From Pontivivens ytuae (GTDB lineage: Bacteria; Pseudomonadota; Alphaproteobacteria; Rhodobacterales; Rhodobacteraceae), in the NCBI RefSeq assembly GCF_015679265.1, contig NZ_CP064942.1, positions 2,584,001 to 2,648,000 of the forward strand: 64,000 bases of DNA. The letters run 5' to 3'. Every line of letters starts with the position of its first letter. Position 1 is the first letter of the stretch. The position numbers were made by a program, and so were the translations under genes. The notes under the pieces are model-generated. The model made no database searches and was not told where the DNA came from. It saw nothing but the letters and a program-made list of their open reading frames with translations. Positions 17,787 through 26,100 of the stretch are shown here, in pieces.

Positions 17787-17899
17787 CCCCTGATGGGGTA
17801 AGCCAGCCCGCGACCCTACACGCGGGCAAGGCTCAGAACGGCGGCGCTTGAACCGGGGCATCCCTCCCTGAACCTCCCCGGCTCGCGCCGCCGTTTTCT
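17787..17899 (+). ncRNA. Candidate small-RNA/terminator hairpin array after DUF1127 genes
   Basis: Hairpins follow the second DUF1127 stop: a weak cccc/gggg at 17787-17798; gcccgcg/cgcgggc at 17806-17827; and a long nested one. The nested hairpin has a perfect 11-bp outer stem (17837-17847 with 17885-17895), an inner ccgggg/ccccgg stem (17853-17858 with 17876-17881), and the loop catccctccctgaacct. TTTTCTATTT follows the outer stem, so it also works as a terminator. The pyrimidine CCUCC-like loop could pair with ribosome-binding sites, as proposed for C-rich-loop RNAs next to DUF1127 genes in Rhodobacteraceae. An RNA separate from the mRNA is not proven. Confidence 0.45.
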
Positions 17900-17902
17900 A
17901 TT

Positions 17903-20356
17903 TCAGAAGGGTACTTCGTTGGCGGCGGTGACGTAGCTCGCCACGACCTTCTTCTGACCTGCCTTTTCGAAATCGATGGTCAGCTTGTCGCCCTCGAAGG
18001 CGGCGATGGTGCCGTAACCGAATTTCTGGTGAAACACCCGCTCGCCCAGCTCGAAGGCCGGCGTCGCGGCGGCGTCGATCACCATGTTGCGCGCCTCCGA
18101 CGGCGCGCGCATCGACCGGCGGCCGGAGTTCTTCTGCAGCCGCGCCCAACCCGGCGAGTTGTAGACATCAGCCTTCGACGCCTTTTCCATCAGGTCAGAG
18201 CCGCGCATCATCTGTGCGGCCGGGCTGGCGGTCGCCGCCGCACCGAACCCGCCACCGTAGAGGCCCGGCGGGGTCAGCACGTCCACATGCTCCTGCGGCA
18301 GCTCATCGATGAAGCGGGAGGGCATCTGGGAGTTCCACTGCCCATAGGTCTGCCGGTTCGCCGCGAAGCTGATCGTGCAGTGCCGCTCCGCCCGCGTGAT
18401 GCCGACATAGGCGAGGCGGCGTTCCTCCTCGAGCCCCTTGAGCCCGGTCTCATCCATGCTGCGCTGGCTGGGGAACAGCCCGTCCTCCCAGCCCGGCAGG
18501 AAGACCACGGGGAACTCCAGTCCCTTGGCGGCGTGGAGGGTCATGATGGTGACCTTCTCCGCCGAATCCTCCGTGTCGTTCGACATCACGAGGGCGACGT
18601 GTTCGAGGAAGCCCTGCAGGTTCTCGAACTCCTCCAGCGCGCGGATCAGTTCCTTGAGGTTTTCCAGCCGCCCCGGCGCCTCCGGCGTCTTGTCGTTCTG
18701 CCAATGGGCGGTGTAGCCGGAGTCCTCCAGCACCAGCTCCGCGAGTTCGATGTGGGAGAGCGGCGCGTCGAGGCCCGCGGGCCGTTCCGGCATCGGCTCG
18801 TCCACATCGATCACGTCGTCGTCCTGCAGACCGGGCTGCGCGGACCAGCGCATGATCGCGCGCCAGCGATCGAAGCCGCGGATCAGTTCGTCGAGGTTCT
18901 TGCCGCCCTTCCCCTTGATCCCGCCATCGGCGACGACCGTGCGTGCCGCATCCATCATGCTGACCCCGTTCTCGCGGGCGAAGCTGTTGATGGTGGCGAG
19001 CGCCTTGTCGCCCAGCCCGCGCTTCGGCGTGTTCACGATCCGCTCGAACGCAAGGTCGTCGTCGGGGCTCACGACCACGCGGAAATAAGCCATGGCGTCC
19101 CGGATCTCCATCCGCTCGTAGAAGCGGGGGCCGCCGATGACGCGGTAGGGCATGCCGATAGTGAGGAACCGGTCCTCGAAGGCGCGCATCTGGAACGACG
19201 CGCGGACGAGAATCGCCTGTTCGTTGAGCCCGATCGGGTCGAGGCCGCGGGTGCCGCGCTGGTACGCCTCGACCTCCTCGCCGATCCAGCGGGCCTCCTC
19301 GTCGCCGTCCCAATGGCCGATCAGGCGGACCTTCTCGCCGCCCTCCGCCTCGGTCCATAGTGTCTTGCCCAGCCGGTCCTCGTTGGCCGCGATGACGCCC
19401 GAGGCGGCGGCAAGGATGTGGGAGGTCGAGCGGTAGTTTTGCTCCAGCCGGATCACGGTCGCGCCGGGGAAGTCCTTCTCGAACCGCAGGATGTTGCCGA
19501 CCTCCGCCCCGCGCCAGCCATAGATCGACTGGTCGTCGTCGCCGACGCAGCAGATGTTCCGGTGCCCCTGCGCGAGCAGCCGCAACCAGAGGTACTGCGC
19601 GACGTTGGTGTCCTGATACTCGTCCACGAGGATGTAGCGGAACCAGCGCTGGTACTTCTCCAGAATGTCTGGGCAGGTCTGGAAGATCGTCAGGACATGC
19701 AGCAACAGGTCCCCGAAATCGACCGCGTTCAGCGTGATCAGCCGCTTCTGGTAGGCGTCGTAAAGCTCCGGCCCACGATGGTTGAAGGCCCCGGCTTCGG
19801 AGGCGGGCAGCTTGTCGGGCGTCCAGCCGCGGTTCTTCCAGTTGTCTATGATCGAGGCGAGCAGGCGCGGCGGCCAGCGCTTCTCGTCTATATTCTCCGC
19901 CTGGATGAGCTGCTTGAGCAGCCGGATCTGGTCGTCCGTGTCGAGGATCGTGAAGTTCGACTTCAGGTCCACGATCTCCGCATGGCGACGCAGCAGCCGG
20001 TTGCAGAGCGAGTGGAAGGTGCCGAGCCACGGCATCCCCTCGATCACCCCGCCCACATGGCGACCGACGCGGTTTTTCATCTCGCGCGCGGCCTTGTTGG
20101 TGAAGGTGACGGCGAGGATCTCGTTGGGCTGGGCGCGGCCGGTGTTGAGCAGGTGCGCGATGCGTGTGGTGAGCGCCTTCGTCTTGCCGGTGCCCGCGCC
20201 CGCGAGCATCAGGACGGGGCCGTCCAGCGTCTCGACCGCGCGGCGCTGTTCGGGGTTCAGGTCGTCGAGATAGGGCGCCGGGCGCGCGGCCATGGCGCGG
20301 GCGGAGAGGCTCTGCTCCGCGGCGGCCTCGAACGGATCGTCTTCCCAGTCGGTCAT
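17903..20356 (-). CDS. uvrD: ATP-dependent DNA helicase UvrD/PcrA
   Basis: 817-residue superfamily-1A 3'-5' helicase for mismatch and nucleotide-excision repair. Walker A is GAGTGKT at residues 53-59. Other motifs are DEYQDTN, VGDDDQSIYGWRGA, QNYRSTSHIL, then TLHAAKGLEFPVVFLPGWED and VGITRAERH. The C-terminal Tudor-like tail characteristic of PcrA/UvrD is visible in FGYGTIAAFEGDKLTIDFEK. The ATG at 20356 was taken as start; ATG 20368 is four codons upstream, and neither shows a clear Shine-Dalgarno. It is convergent with the DUF1127 hairpin array, which ends only 3 bases from its stop. Confidence 0.95.
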   Translation of the reverse strand: MTDWEDDPFEAAAEQSLSARAMAARPAPYLDDLNPEQRRAVETLDGPVLMLAGAGTGKTKALTTRIAHLLNTGRAQPNEILAVTFTNKAAREMKNRVGRHVGGVIEGMPWLGTFHSLCNRLLRRHAEIVDLKSNFTILDTDDQIRLLKQLIQAENIDEKRWPPRLLASIIDNWKNRGWTPDKLPASEAGAFNHRGPELYDAYQKRLITLNAVDFGDLLLHVLTIFQTCPDILEKYQRWFRYILVDEYQDTNVAQYLWLRLLAQGHRNICCVGDDDQSIYGWRGAEVGNILRFEKDFPGATVIRLEQNYRSTSHILAAASGVIAANEDRLGKTLWTEAEGGEKVRLIGHWDGDEEARWIGEEVEAYQRGTRGLDPIGLNEQAILVRASFQMRAFEDRFLTIGMPYRVIGGPRFYERMEIRDAMAYFRVVVSPDDDLAFERIVNTPKRGLGDKALATINSFARENGVSMMDAARTVVADGGIKGKGGKNLDELIRGFDRWRAIMRWSAQPGLQDDDVIDVDEPMPERPAGLDAPLSHIELAELVLEDSGYTAHWQNDKTPEAPGRLENLKELIRALEEFENLQGFLEHVALVMSNDTEDSAEKVTIMTLHAAKGLEFPVVFLPGWEDGLFPSQRSMDETGLKGLEEERRLAYVGITRAERHCTISFAANRQTYGQWNSQMPSRFIDELPQEHVDVLTPPGLYGGGFGAAATASPAAQMMRGSDLMEKASKADVYNSPGWARLQKNSGRRSMRAPSEARNMVIDAAATPAFELGERVFHQKFGYGTIAAFEGDKLTIDFEKAGQKKVVASYVTAANEVPF

Positions 20357-20518
20357 GCCGGGCAACATAGCGGAGGGGGCGGGCGAGTTAAAGGATTGTT
20401 CACGCCCTGTTCCATGCGGCGGATGGGCTTTGGATCGGTTGTGCTGAGGCGCGGGTGGAGGATCTGCCGCACTGGGCGATCGCCGCGTCGAGCCCGACCA
20501 TGACACCCCTCGTCCACC

Positions 20519-20540
20519 GTCCCGGCCGCAGCGCCGGGAC
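20519..20540. repeat. GTCCCGGC..GCCGGGAC palindrome, copy 2
   Basis: An 8-bp perfect stem with 6-base loop, flanked by accg/accgct exactly as in the copy at 9557. It has no T-tract. Confidence 0.55.
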
Positions 20541-20572
20541 CGCTCTGTAAAGTAGAGCCCCGCGGCGAAAGA

Positions 20573-20591
20573 CCCCGGATCAAGTCCGGGG
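20573..20591. repeat. CCCCGGA-TCAAG-TCCGGGG palindrome
   Basis: A 7-bp perfect stem around the pentamer tcaag. The same design (stem, TC(G/A)AG or CTCGA centre, stem) recurs at 37763, 37800, 44659 and 44697. It is probably a dispersed palindromic repeat. Confidence 0.55.
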
Positions 20592-20672
20592 TGGTATCAC
20601 TTCGAAGCACAGGCGGGGCAGCGCCGCTCCACCGGCTTGACCGTCACCCACCCAAGTGCTTCCGTCCCGCCC

Positions 20673-21821
20673 ATGCAGAACCTAGACGACCGCTTTCCCG
20701 CCATCTCTGACCTCGCCGCGGCCGCCAAGTGCCGGATCCCGCATTTCGCATGGGAATATCTCGACAGCGGCACCACCGACGATGTCGCGATGCGCGCGAA
20801 CCGGACGGCGCTCGACGCGGTGCGCCTCGTCCCGCGGTTCCTGAAGGGCGACCAGAGCCCCGATCTCACCTGCACGCTCTTCGGTCAGGAGTACGGCGCG
20901 CCCATCGGTATGGCGCCCGTCGGCCTCACCGGTTTGATGTGGCCCGGTGCCGAGGCGATGCTGGCCGACACCGCCCGGCGGGGGCGGATCCCCTATTGCC
21001 TGTCCACCGTCGCCGCCATGACGCCCGAGGAGGTCGGCCCCGCCGCCGGTGACTACGGCTGGTTCCAGCTCTATCCCCCGCGCGATCCGGAGCTGCGCCG
21101 CGACGTCCTCGCCCGGGCGTGGGAGAGCGGGATGAAAGTGCTCGCGCTGACCGTCGACATCCCCGCCCCCTCCCGCCGCGAGCGGCAGCGGCGCGCCGGG
21201 CTTTCGATCCAGGCGGGGGTCAGCCGCCAGATGCTCAGCCACATCGCAGTCCGGCCGCGTTGGGCGCTCGCCACCGCGCGCAACGGCAAGGCGACGCTCG
21301 CCACCATCGTGAAATACGCGGGCACCACCGATCTGGAGGGCCTGCGCCGCTTCTTCACCGAGCGCTTCATCCACAATCCCGACCTCTCCTATGTCGAGGC
21401 GCTGCGGCAGGACTGGCCCGGAGCGCTGGTGGTGAAGGGCATCCTCAGCGCCGAGGACGCGCTCGAGGTGGTCGAGCGCGGTGCGGACGGCGTCTGGGTC
21501 TCCAACCACGGCGGGCGGCAATTCGACGCGGCGCCGCCGGCGATCGAGGCGCTGCCGCGGGTGGTCGAGGCGCTGGCGGGCCGGGCCCCCGTGATCTTCG
21601 ACAGCGGCATCCGGACGGGGCTCGACATCGCCCGCGCCCTCGCGCTCGGCGCCGATTTCTGCTTTGCAGGCCGACCGTTCCTCTACGGCGTGGCGGCCGC
21701 CGGGCAGGCGGGCGCCGACCAGGCGCTCCACATCCTGCGCGACGACCTCGACAACGCGATGCGCCAGTTCGGGGCGGAGACGTTGGCCGAGCTACGCCGC
21801 CCGGGCGGAATCGCGCCCTGA
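20673..21821 (+). CDS. FMN-dependent alpha-hydroxy-acid dehydrogenase (LldD-like)
   Basis: 382-residue TIM-barrel flavoprotein that oxidises an L-2-hydroxy acid such as lactate, glycolate or mandelate. Signs are IPHFAWEYLDSGTTDD near the N-terminus, the FMN/substrate segment VSNHGGRQFDAAPPAIEALP with the catalytic His, and the C-terminal phosphate-binding DSGIRTGLDIARALALGADF. No membrane segment is seen. The ATG at 20673 gives the family-like N-terminus MQNLDDRFPAISDLA; a TTG at 20637 is the longer option, and neither has a good ribosome site. It is followed 64 bases later by senC. Exact substrate is unknown, so no symbol is given. Confidence 0.9.
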   Translation: MQNLDDRFPAISDLAAAAKCRIPHFAWEYLDSGTTDDVAMRANRTALDAVRLVPRFLKGDQSPDLTCTLFGQEYGAPIGMAPVGLTGLMWPGAEAMLADTARRGRIPYCLSTVAAMTPEEVGPAAGDYGWFQLYPPRDPELRRDVLARAWESGMKVLALTVDIPAPSRRERQRRAGLSIQAGVSRQMLSHIAVRPRWALATARNGKATLATIVKYAGTTDLEGLRRFFTERFIHNPDLSYVEALRQDWPGALVVKGILSAEDALEVVERGADGVWVSNHGGRQFDAAPPAIEALPRVVEALAGRAPVIFDSGIRTGLDIARALALGADFCFAGRPFLYGVAAAGQAGADQALHILRDDLDNAMRQFGAETLAELRRPGGIAP

Positions 21822-21885
21822 CGCCACTGGTTCCCGCCCCTGAAATTGCTTATATTTCGAGCGAAATCGCACGGGGGAGCCTACC

Positions 21886-22503
21886 ATGATCCGCATCGCC
21901 GCAATCGCCGCCGTTGGAGTGGCCGTCGCAGCCCTGGCCGCAACGGCCGGGGTCGTTCTACTCGGCGGATCGGGGGATGACCGCTTCGCGCAGTGCCGCG
22001 AGAGCCAGGTCGCCGGCGCCGATATCGGCGGGCCCTTCAGCCTGGTGAGCGAGGACGGCGCGCGCGTCACCGATGCCGAAGTCATCGACCGCCCGTCGCT
22101 CGTCTATTTCGGCTATTCCTACTGCCCCGACGTCTGCCCGATCGACCTGTCGCGCAACGCGGTCGCCGTCGATCTGCTCACCGAGCAGGGCATCGACGTC
22201 AAACCGGTCTTCATCACCGTCGATCCGGAGCGGGACACGGTCCAGCAGATGGCCGAATATACCGATTTCATGCACCCGGAGATGGTCGGCCTCACCGGCT
22301 CCGTCGAAGAGGTCGAGGCGGCGAAGCGCGCCTACCGGGCCTATTCGGCCAAGGTGGGCGACGATCCGGAGAACTACCTCGTCGACCACTCGTCCTTTAC
22401 TTACCTGATGGCGCCGGAGGAGGGGTTCCTCGACTTCTTCCCCAGCAATACAACGGCCGAGGATATGGCCCGGCGGACGGCCTGTTACACGGAACTGCTT
22501 TGA
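21886..22503 (+). CDS. senC: SenC/PrrC (Sco1-family) copper-binding redox protein
   Basis: 205-residue membrane-anchored Sco protein, expected in the periplasm, where the family delivers copper to the CuA/CuB sites of haem-copper oxidases. An N-terminal helix (residues about 5-27) is an anchor or uncleaved signal. The thioredoxin fold carries CPDVC (C80, C84) and the third copper ligand H168 in VDHSSFTYL. The ATG follows GGGGGAG. regA lies 44 bases downstream, matching the senC-regA pair of Rhodobacter; the sensor kinase regB is not found next to it in this window. Confidence 0.92.
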   Translation: MIRIAAIAAVGVAVAALAATAGVVLLGGSGDDRFAQCRESQVAGADIGGPFSLVSEDGARVTDAEVIDRPSLVYFGYSYCPDVCPIDLSRNAVAVDLLTEQGIDVKPVFITVDPERDTVQQMAEYTDFMHPEMVGLTGSVEEVEAAKRAYRAYSAKVGDDPENYLVDHSSFTYLMAPEEGFLDFFPSNTTAEDMARRTACYTELL

Positions 22504-22547
22504 CCCGGTGATCCAGCGACCCATGTCAAGCGTAGAAAGCGTGAGAC

Positions 22548-23120
22548 ATGACAATAGGTTCGCTTATGACACCCGACGCTGCTGCCGATCTTGGCCCCGA
22601 TCCGACGCTCCTTCTGCTCGATGATGACGAGCCGTTTCTCCGACGGCTCGCGCGTGCGATGGAGAAACGCGGGTTCGCGGTGACCGAGGCCTCGACGGTG
22701 GCCGAGGGCAAGGCGGCGGTTCAGTCGAAGCCGCCGGCCTACGCAGTGGTCGATCTTCGGCTGGAGGACGGCAATGGCCTCGACGTGGTGGAGGCTCTGC
22801 GTGGCGCGCGCGACGATGCGCGCATCGTGGTTCTGACCGGTTATGGCGCCATCGCGACCGCGGTCGCGGCCGTGAAGATCGGCGCGACGGATTACCTGTC
22901 GAAGCCCGCTGACGCGAACGATGTGACGGCGGCACTTCTGGCAAAGCCCGATGACAAGCCCGCCCCGCCTGAGAACCCGATGAGCGCCGACCGCGTGCGG
23001 TGGGAGCATATCCAGCGGGTCTACGAGCTTTGCGATCGCAATGTGAGTGAGACCGCGCGCCGCCTCTCGATGCATCGCCGGACGCTGCAACGCATCCTCG
23101 CCAAGCGCTCACCCCGCTGA
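22548..23120 (+). CDS. regA: Redox-responsive response regulator RegA/PrrA/ActR
   Basis: 190-residue two-component regulator. The receiver domain (about residues 20-130) has the acidic pair in LLLLDDDEPF, phospho-acceptor D69 in VVDLRLEDGNG, the switch Thr in VVLTGYG, and Lys in YLSKPAD. The C-terminal Fis-type helix-turn-helix (RNVSETARRLSMHRRTLQRI) is nearly invariant among RegA homologues, which control respiration, photosynthesis and nitrogen genes in response to redox state. The ATG at 22548 was used; ATG 22566 is an alternative. It follows senC by 44 bases and is probably co-transcribed. Confidence 0.95.
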   Translation: MTIGSLMTPDAAADLGPDPTLLLLDDDEPFLRRLARAMEKRGFAVTEASTVAEGKAAVQSKPPAYAVVDLRLEDGNGLDVVEALRGARDDARIVVLTGYGAIATAVAAVKIGATDYLSKPADANDVTAALLAKPDDKPAPPENPMSADRVRWEHIQRVYELCDRNVSETARRLSMHRRTLQRILAKRSPR

Positions 23121-23159
23121 ACACGCCCTCCCGTGCTATGATGCGTGGGGAGGTGTGTG

Positions 23160-23585
23160 ATGTCCGATCTCAAGACGGCCGAAACCGACGCCGATCCGCG
23201 TGCCTATGTCGAAGCTGTCGAGCACAAGGGTCGGCGCGAGGATGCGCTGATCCTCCTCGATCTCTTCGAACAATGGAGCGGCTGGCCGCCCCGCATGTGG
23301 GGCGAACGCCTGATCGGCTACGGCGCCTATGACTATGTTTACCGTAGCGGGCGCCACGCCCGCTGGTTCCGCACCGGCTTCGCGCCGCGCAAGGCAAACC
23401 TCGTCATCTACCTCATGCCGGGCGTGAAGAAATACGCGGACATCCTCGCCGATCTCGGCCCCTACAAGAACTCCGTCTCCTGCCTGTATCTGCCGCGTCT
23501 GGAGAAGATCGACCTGAACGTGCTGGAGGACGTGGTGCGCCGCTCGCTCGACGACATGGCCGACATCTACGGACCGCCCGCCTGA
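23160..23585 (+). CDS. DUF1801 domain protein
   Basis: 141-residue protein with a clear DUF1801 (YdhG-like) pattern: PRMWGERLIGYGAYDYVYRS, WFRTGFAPRKANLVIYLMPG and SVSCLYLPRLEKIDL. The family is small, cytosolic and of unknown activity; no catalytic residues are established. The ATG at 23160 is preceded by GGGGAGG. It lies 39 bases after regA on the same strand and may be in the same transcript. Confidence 0.88.
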   Translation: MSDLKTAETDADPRAYVEAVEHKGRREDALILLDLFEQWSGWPPRMWGERLIGYGAYDYVYRSGRHARWFRTGFAPRKANLVIYLMPGVKKYADILADLGPYKNSVSCLYLPRLEKIDLNVLEDVVRRSLDDMADIYGPPA

Positions 23586-23597
23586 GCATCACTCTCG

Positions 23598-23620
23598 CGC
23601 AATACGCCCGCCGGAGGCGA
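23598..23620 (-). repeat. Dispersed GCGTATT/CCGGCGGG motif, copy 3
   Basis: Inverse orientation of the dispersed motif (gcaatacgcccgccggaggcga), placed between the converging DUF1801 and DUF3140 genes. It shares aatacgcccgccggaggcg with the left part of the 641-717 element. Confidence 0.55.
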
Positions 23621-23621
23621 C

Positions 23622-23957
23622 TCAACCGTCCTTCAAGGGATCGTGCCCCCAGTTCATGAGCGAGTAGCGCCAGTCGGACTGCTCCACCTCATCGTCAGGC
23701 CCGCCCTGGCTGAGATGGCGTTTAATGTAGCCGACGACCTTGCCCATTTGGTCCCACTGGTCGTCGGTCAGATCGTCCTTGTTGGTGCGCTTGATCTCGA
23801 CGATGCGACGCCCGGACTTGTGGCCCGTGCTCTCACCGCTATCGCTGTCGCCGACGGATTTGGACTCCTCGGTCTCCAGCCACTCCTCCAGCTCCTGCGG
23901 TGCCATGTTCACCAGCTCGCGCCACTCGTCCCAGATCTGATCGCGGCTCTTCGACAT
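23622..23957 (-). CDS. DUF3140 domain protein
   Basis: 111-residue acidic, hydrophilic protein matching the DUF3140 layout: WDEWRELVNMAPQELEEWL, a Ser/Glu/Gly linker (SVGDSDSGESTGHKSG), then KVVGYIKRHL and the terminal YSLMNWGHDPLKDG. The function of the family is unknown. The ATG at 23957 has AAAGGAG about 8 bases upstream. It sits 57 bases downstream of rimK on the same strand. Confidence 0.85.
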   Translation of the reverse strand: MSKSRDQIWDEWRELVNMAPQELEEWLETEESKSVGDSDSGESTGHKSGRRIVEIKRTNKDDLTDDQWDQMGKVVGYIKRHLSQGGPDDEVEQSDWRYSLMNWGHDPLKDG

Positions 23958-24014
23958 CGGCAAAACTCCTTTCGCATCAATGCGGAAGGAACGGGCGGGG
24001 CAGGCGGTGGTTCC

Positions 24015-24920
24015 TCAGCCGCGACCCTTGGTGCGGTTGGCGCCGGGCTTCGCGTTGCGCTCGATATGCTCGATGATCTTACCGGCCACGTCGAGGCCGG
24101 TGGCCTTCTCCACGCCTTCGAGACCGGGCGAGGAGTTCACCTCCATCACCACCGGCCCCTCGTTGGCGCGCAGCATGTCCACACCACAGACGGCAAGGCC
24201 CATCGCCTTCGCCGCCTTCACTGCCGTGGCCCGCTCCGCCGGGGAGATGCGCACGGTCGTGGCGGTGCCGCCCTGGTGCAGGTTGGAGCGGAAGTCGCCC
24301 TCAGCACCCTTCCGCTTCATCGCCGCGACCACCTTGTCGCCGATGACGATGCAGCGGATGTCCTCGCCATTGGCCTCTTTCACAAAGGACTGGACGAGGA
24401 ACTCCGCCTGCAGGCCGGAGAATGCCTGAATGATCGCCTCCGCCGCCTTCTGGGTCTCGCCCAAAACGACGCCCTTTCCTTGCGTGCCCTCCAAGAGCTT
24501 GATGATCGCGGGCGCCCCGCCCATCAGCGCCAGCAATTCCTTCGGGTCCGAGGAGCGGTGCGCGAACACGGTCGAGGGCAGGCCGATCCCGCGTCGCGAC
24601 AGCAGTTGCAGCGAGCGCAGCTTGTCGCGGGAGCGCGAGATCGCGACGCTCTCGTTCAGCGCCCAGACCCCCATCATCTCGAACTGCCGCAGCACCGCGG
24701 TGCCGAAGAAGGTGACCGAGGCGCCGATGCGCGGGATGACCGCGTCCACCCCCATCACCTTCTCACCATGATAATGCAGCGCCGGCCGGGCGGAAGCGAT
24801 GTCGATATAGCAGCGCATGTGGTTGACGTGCACGACCTCGTGGCCGCGCTCGGCCCCGGCCTCCATCAGCCGCTGATGCGAATAGAGGTCGGGATTACGG
24901 CACATGAGCGCGATACGCAT
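24015..24920 (-). CDS. rimK: RimK-type ATP-grasp glutamate ligase
   Basis: 301-residue ATP-grasp enzyme, the same length as E. coli RimK, which adds glutamates to the C-terminus of ribosomal protein S6 or makes poly-glutamate. Signs are the [19 protein letters not shown] segment, the ATP lysine and glycine loop in [17 protein letters not shown], and the metal-binding [15 protein letters not shown]. The ATG at 24920 overlaps the stop of the upstream retropepsin-like gene by one base (TGATG), pointing to coupled translation. The target in this organism is not shown by sequence. Confidence 0.93.
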   Translation of the reverse strand: MRIALMCRNPDLYSHQRLMEAGAERGHEVVHVNHMRCYIDIASARPALHYHGEKVMGVDAVIPRIGASVTFFGTAVLRQFEMMGVWALNESVAISRSRDKLRSLQLLSRRGIGLPSTVFAHRSSDPKELLALMGGAPAIIKLLEGTQGKGVVLGETQKAAEAIIQAFSGLQAEFLVQSFVKEANGEDIRCIVIGDKVVAAMKRKGAEGDFRSNLHQGGTATTVRISPAERATAVKAAKAMGLAVCGVDMLRANEGPVVMEVNSSPGLEGVEKATGLDVAGKIIEHIERNAKPGANRTKGRG

Positions 24921-25357
24921 CAGTCTCTCCCCAGAAGCCAGGAGCCCTGCGAGTCGATGAGTGTTCGCCCGTCCAGCGCCTCGCGCCCGATCAGCATGGC
25001 GTAGGTCATCAACTCGCGGTCTGTGAGAGTCACATAGATCGGCCAGCTCCGTCCGCCCATGGAAAGCGTGGTGCGGATCGTCGGACGGCGCTCCACCTGC
25101 CCATTGGAGGAGCGCACGCGACGCAATTCCGCCACCTCCACCCGGCACTGGCGGTACTTCGGGCGGCCCGCGCTGTGCGCCTCGAAGAGGGCGAAGGTCT
25201 TCCCGTCCTCCTTCTCCAGCCTCAGATTGCGCGCGTGCAGGGCCGAGGTCTTCGCCCCGGTGTCGATTTTCGCACGCACGCGCAGGCCGCCGAGATCCGG
25301 CAGTTCGACCTGTTCGCGCCATCCGATAAGCAACCTGTCATCCATGCGCGCGGACAT
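24920..25357 (-). CDS. RimK-associated retropepsin-like protease/DUF
   Basis: 145-residue protein of the 'ATP-dependent zinc protease' family (PF05618-like), which has an aspartyl-protease (retropepsin) fold. The active-site-like motif is [13 protein letters not shown] (D-T-G at about residues 33-35), with the later [20 protein letters not shown] and MLIGREAL that fit the barrel. Its coupling to rimK suggests it trims or recognises the glutamylated product; that is inference. The start at 25357 (MSARMDDR) or 25345 (MDDR) is undecided, as neither has a clear ribosome site. Confidence 0.82.
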   Translation of the reverse strand: MSARMDDRLLIGWREQVELPDLGGLRVRAKIDTGAKTSALHARNLRLEKEDGKTFALFEAHSAGRPKYRQCRVEVAELRRVRSSNGQVERRPTIRTTLSMGGRSWPIYVTLTDRELMTYAMLIGREALDGRTLIDSQGSWLLGRD

Positions 25358-25534
25358 GGGGCACCGCCCGATCCTTGGCAATGGCCGCGATTGGGCTTGC
25401 GTGCGAATACGGATCGCCCTATGTAGCGAAACAACAGCGGAGGCTGGGGTCCAAACCGAGCCGCCACCGATACGACACGCACGGGCCGCTGGCCCGTTTT
25501 TTTGTGCCTGAACGCAAGTATTCGAGAGACCGAC

Positions 25535-26095
25535 TTGACCGACCTGATCGCCAAGGCCGCCATCGACCGGCGCATCCGCGACATCATCGCCCCGACCGTG
25601 GAGTCCATGGGCTATGAGGTCGTGCGCGTGCGCTTCCAGGGCGGCAAGACCAAGCTCGTTCAGATCATGGCCGACAAGCCCGGCGGGATCGAGGTGGACG
25701 ACTGCGCGGAGATCTCCAACACCGTCTCGGCCCTCCTCGATGTCGAGGATCCGATTGAGGGCGAGTACAATCTGGAGGTCTCCAGTCCCGGCATCGACCG
25801 CCCCCTTACCCGCCTCAAGGATTTCGAGGACTATGCGGGTTACGAGGCGAAGCTGGAGACGCAGGAGCTCATCGACGGCCGCAAGCGCTTCAAGGGCGTA
25901 TTGCAGGGCGTCGAGGACGGCGAGGTCCTGATCGAGATCCAGGAAGGCATCGTCGGCCTGCAATTCGACTGGCTGGCCGACGCCAAGCTGGTGCTGACGG
26001 ACGAGCTGATCGCGGAGAGCCTGAAGGCCCGCGAGACGAAGCTCGAAGGATTTGACGAGATCATCGAGGAAGATGCCTCGAGCGAGGAGGAGTAA
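25535..26095 (+). CDS. rimP: Ribosome maturation factor RimP
   Basis: 186-residue factor for 30S subunit maturation. The family core is visible: [20 protein letters not shown], then [20 protein letters not shown] and [20 protein letters not shown]. The start is placed at TTG 25535, giving [14 protein letters not shown] as in related alphaproteobacteria, with GAGAGA 5 bases upstream; an in-frame TTG at 25502 would add 11 residues. The acidic C-terminal tail (EEDASSEEE) is usual. It is the first gene of rimP-nusA-ylxR-infB, with nusA only 5 bases downstream. Confidence 0.92.
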   Translation: MTDLIAKAAIDRRIRDIIAPTVESMGYEVVRVRFQGGKTKLVQIMADKPGGIEVDDCAEISNTVSALLDVEDPIEGEYNLEVSSPGIDRPLTRLKDFEDYAGYEAKLETQELIDGRKRFKGVLQGVEDGEVLIEIQEGIVGLQFDWLADAKLVLTDELIAESLKARETKLEGFDEIIEEDASSEEE

Positions 26096-26100
26096 GGACC

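Larger units (their letters stand above)
20357..20672. other. Intergenic region with palindromes
   Basis: 316 bases between divergent uvrD and the hydroxy-acid dehydrogenase gene. I see no convincing ORF. It holds two palindromes: the GTCCCGGC repeat (20519-20540) and CCCCGGA-tcaag-TCCGGGG (20573-20591). Promoters for both genes must lie here but were not resolved. Confidence 0.5.
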
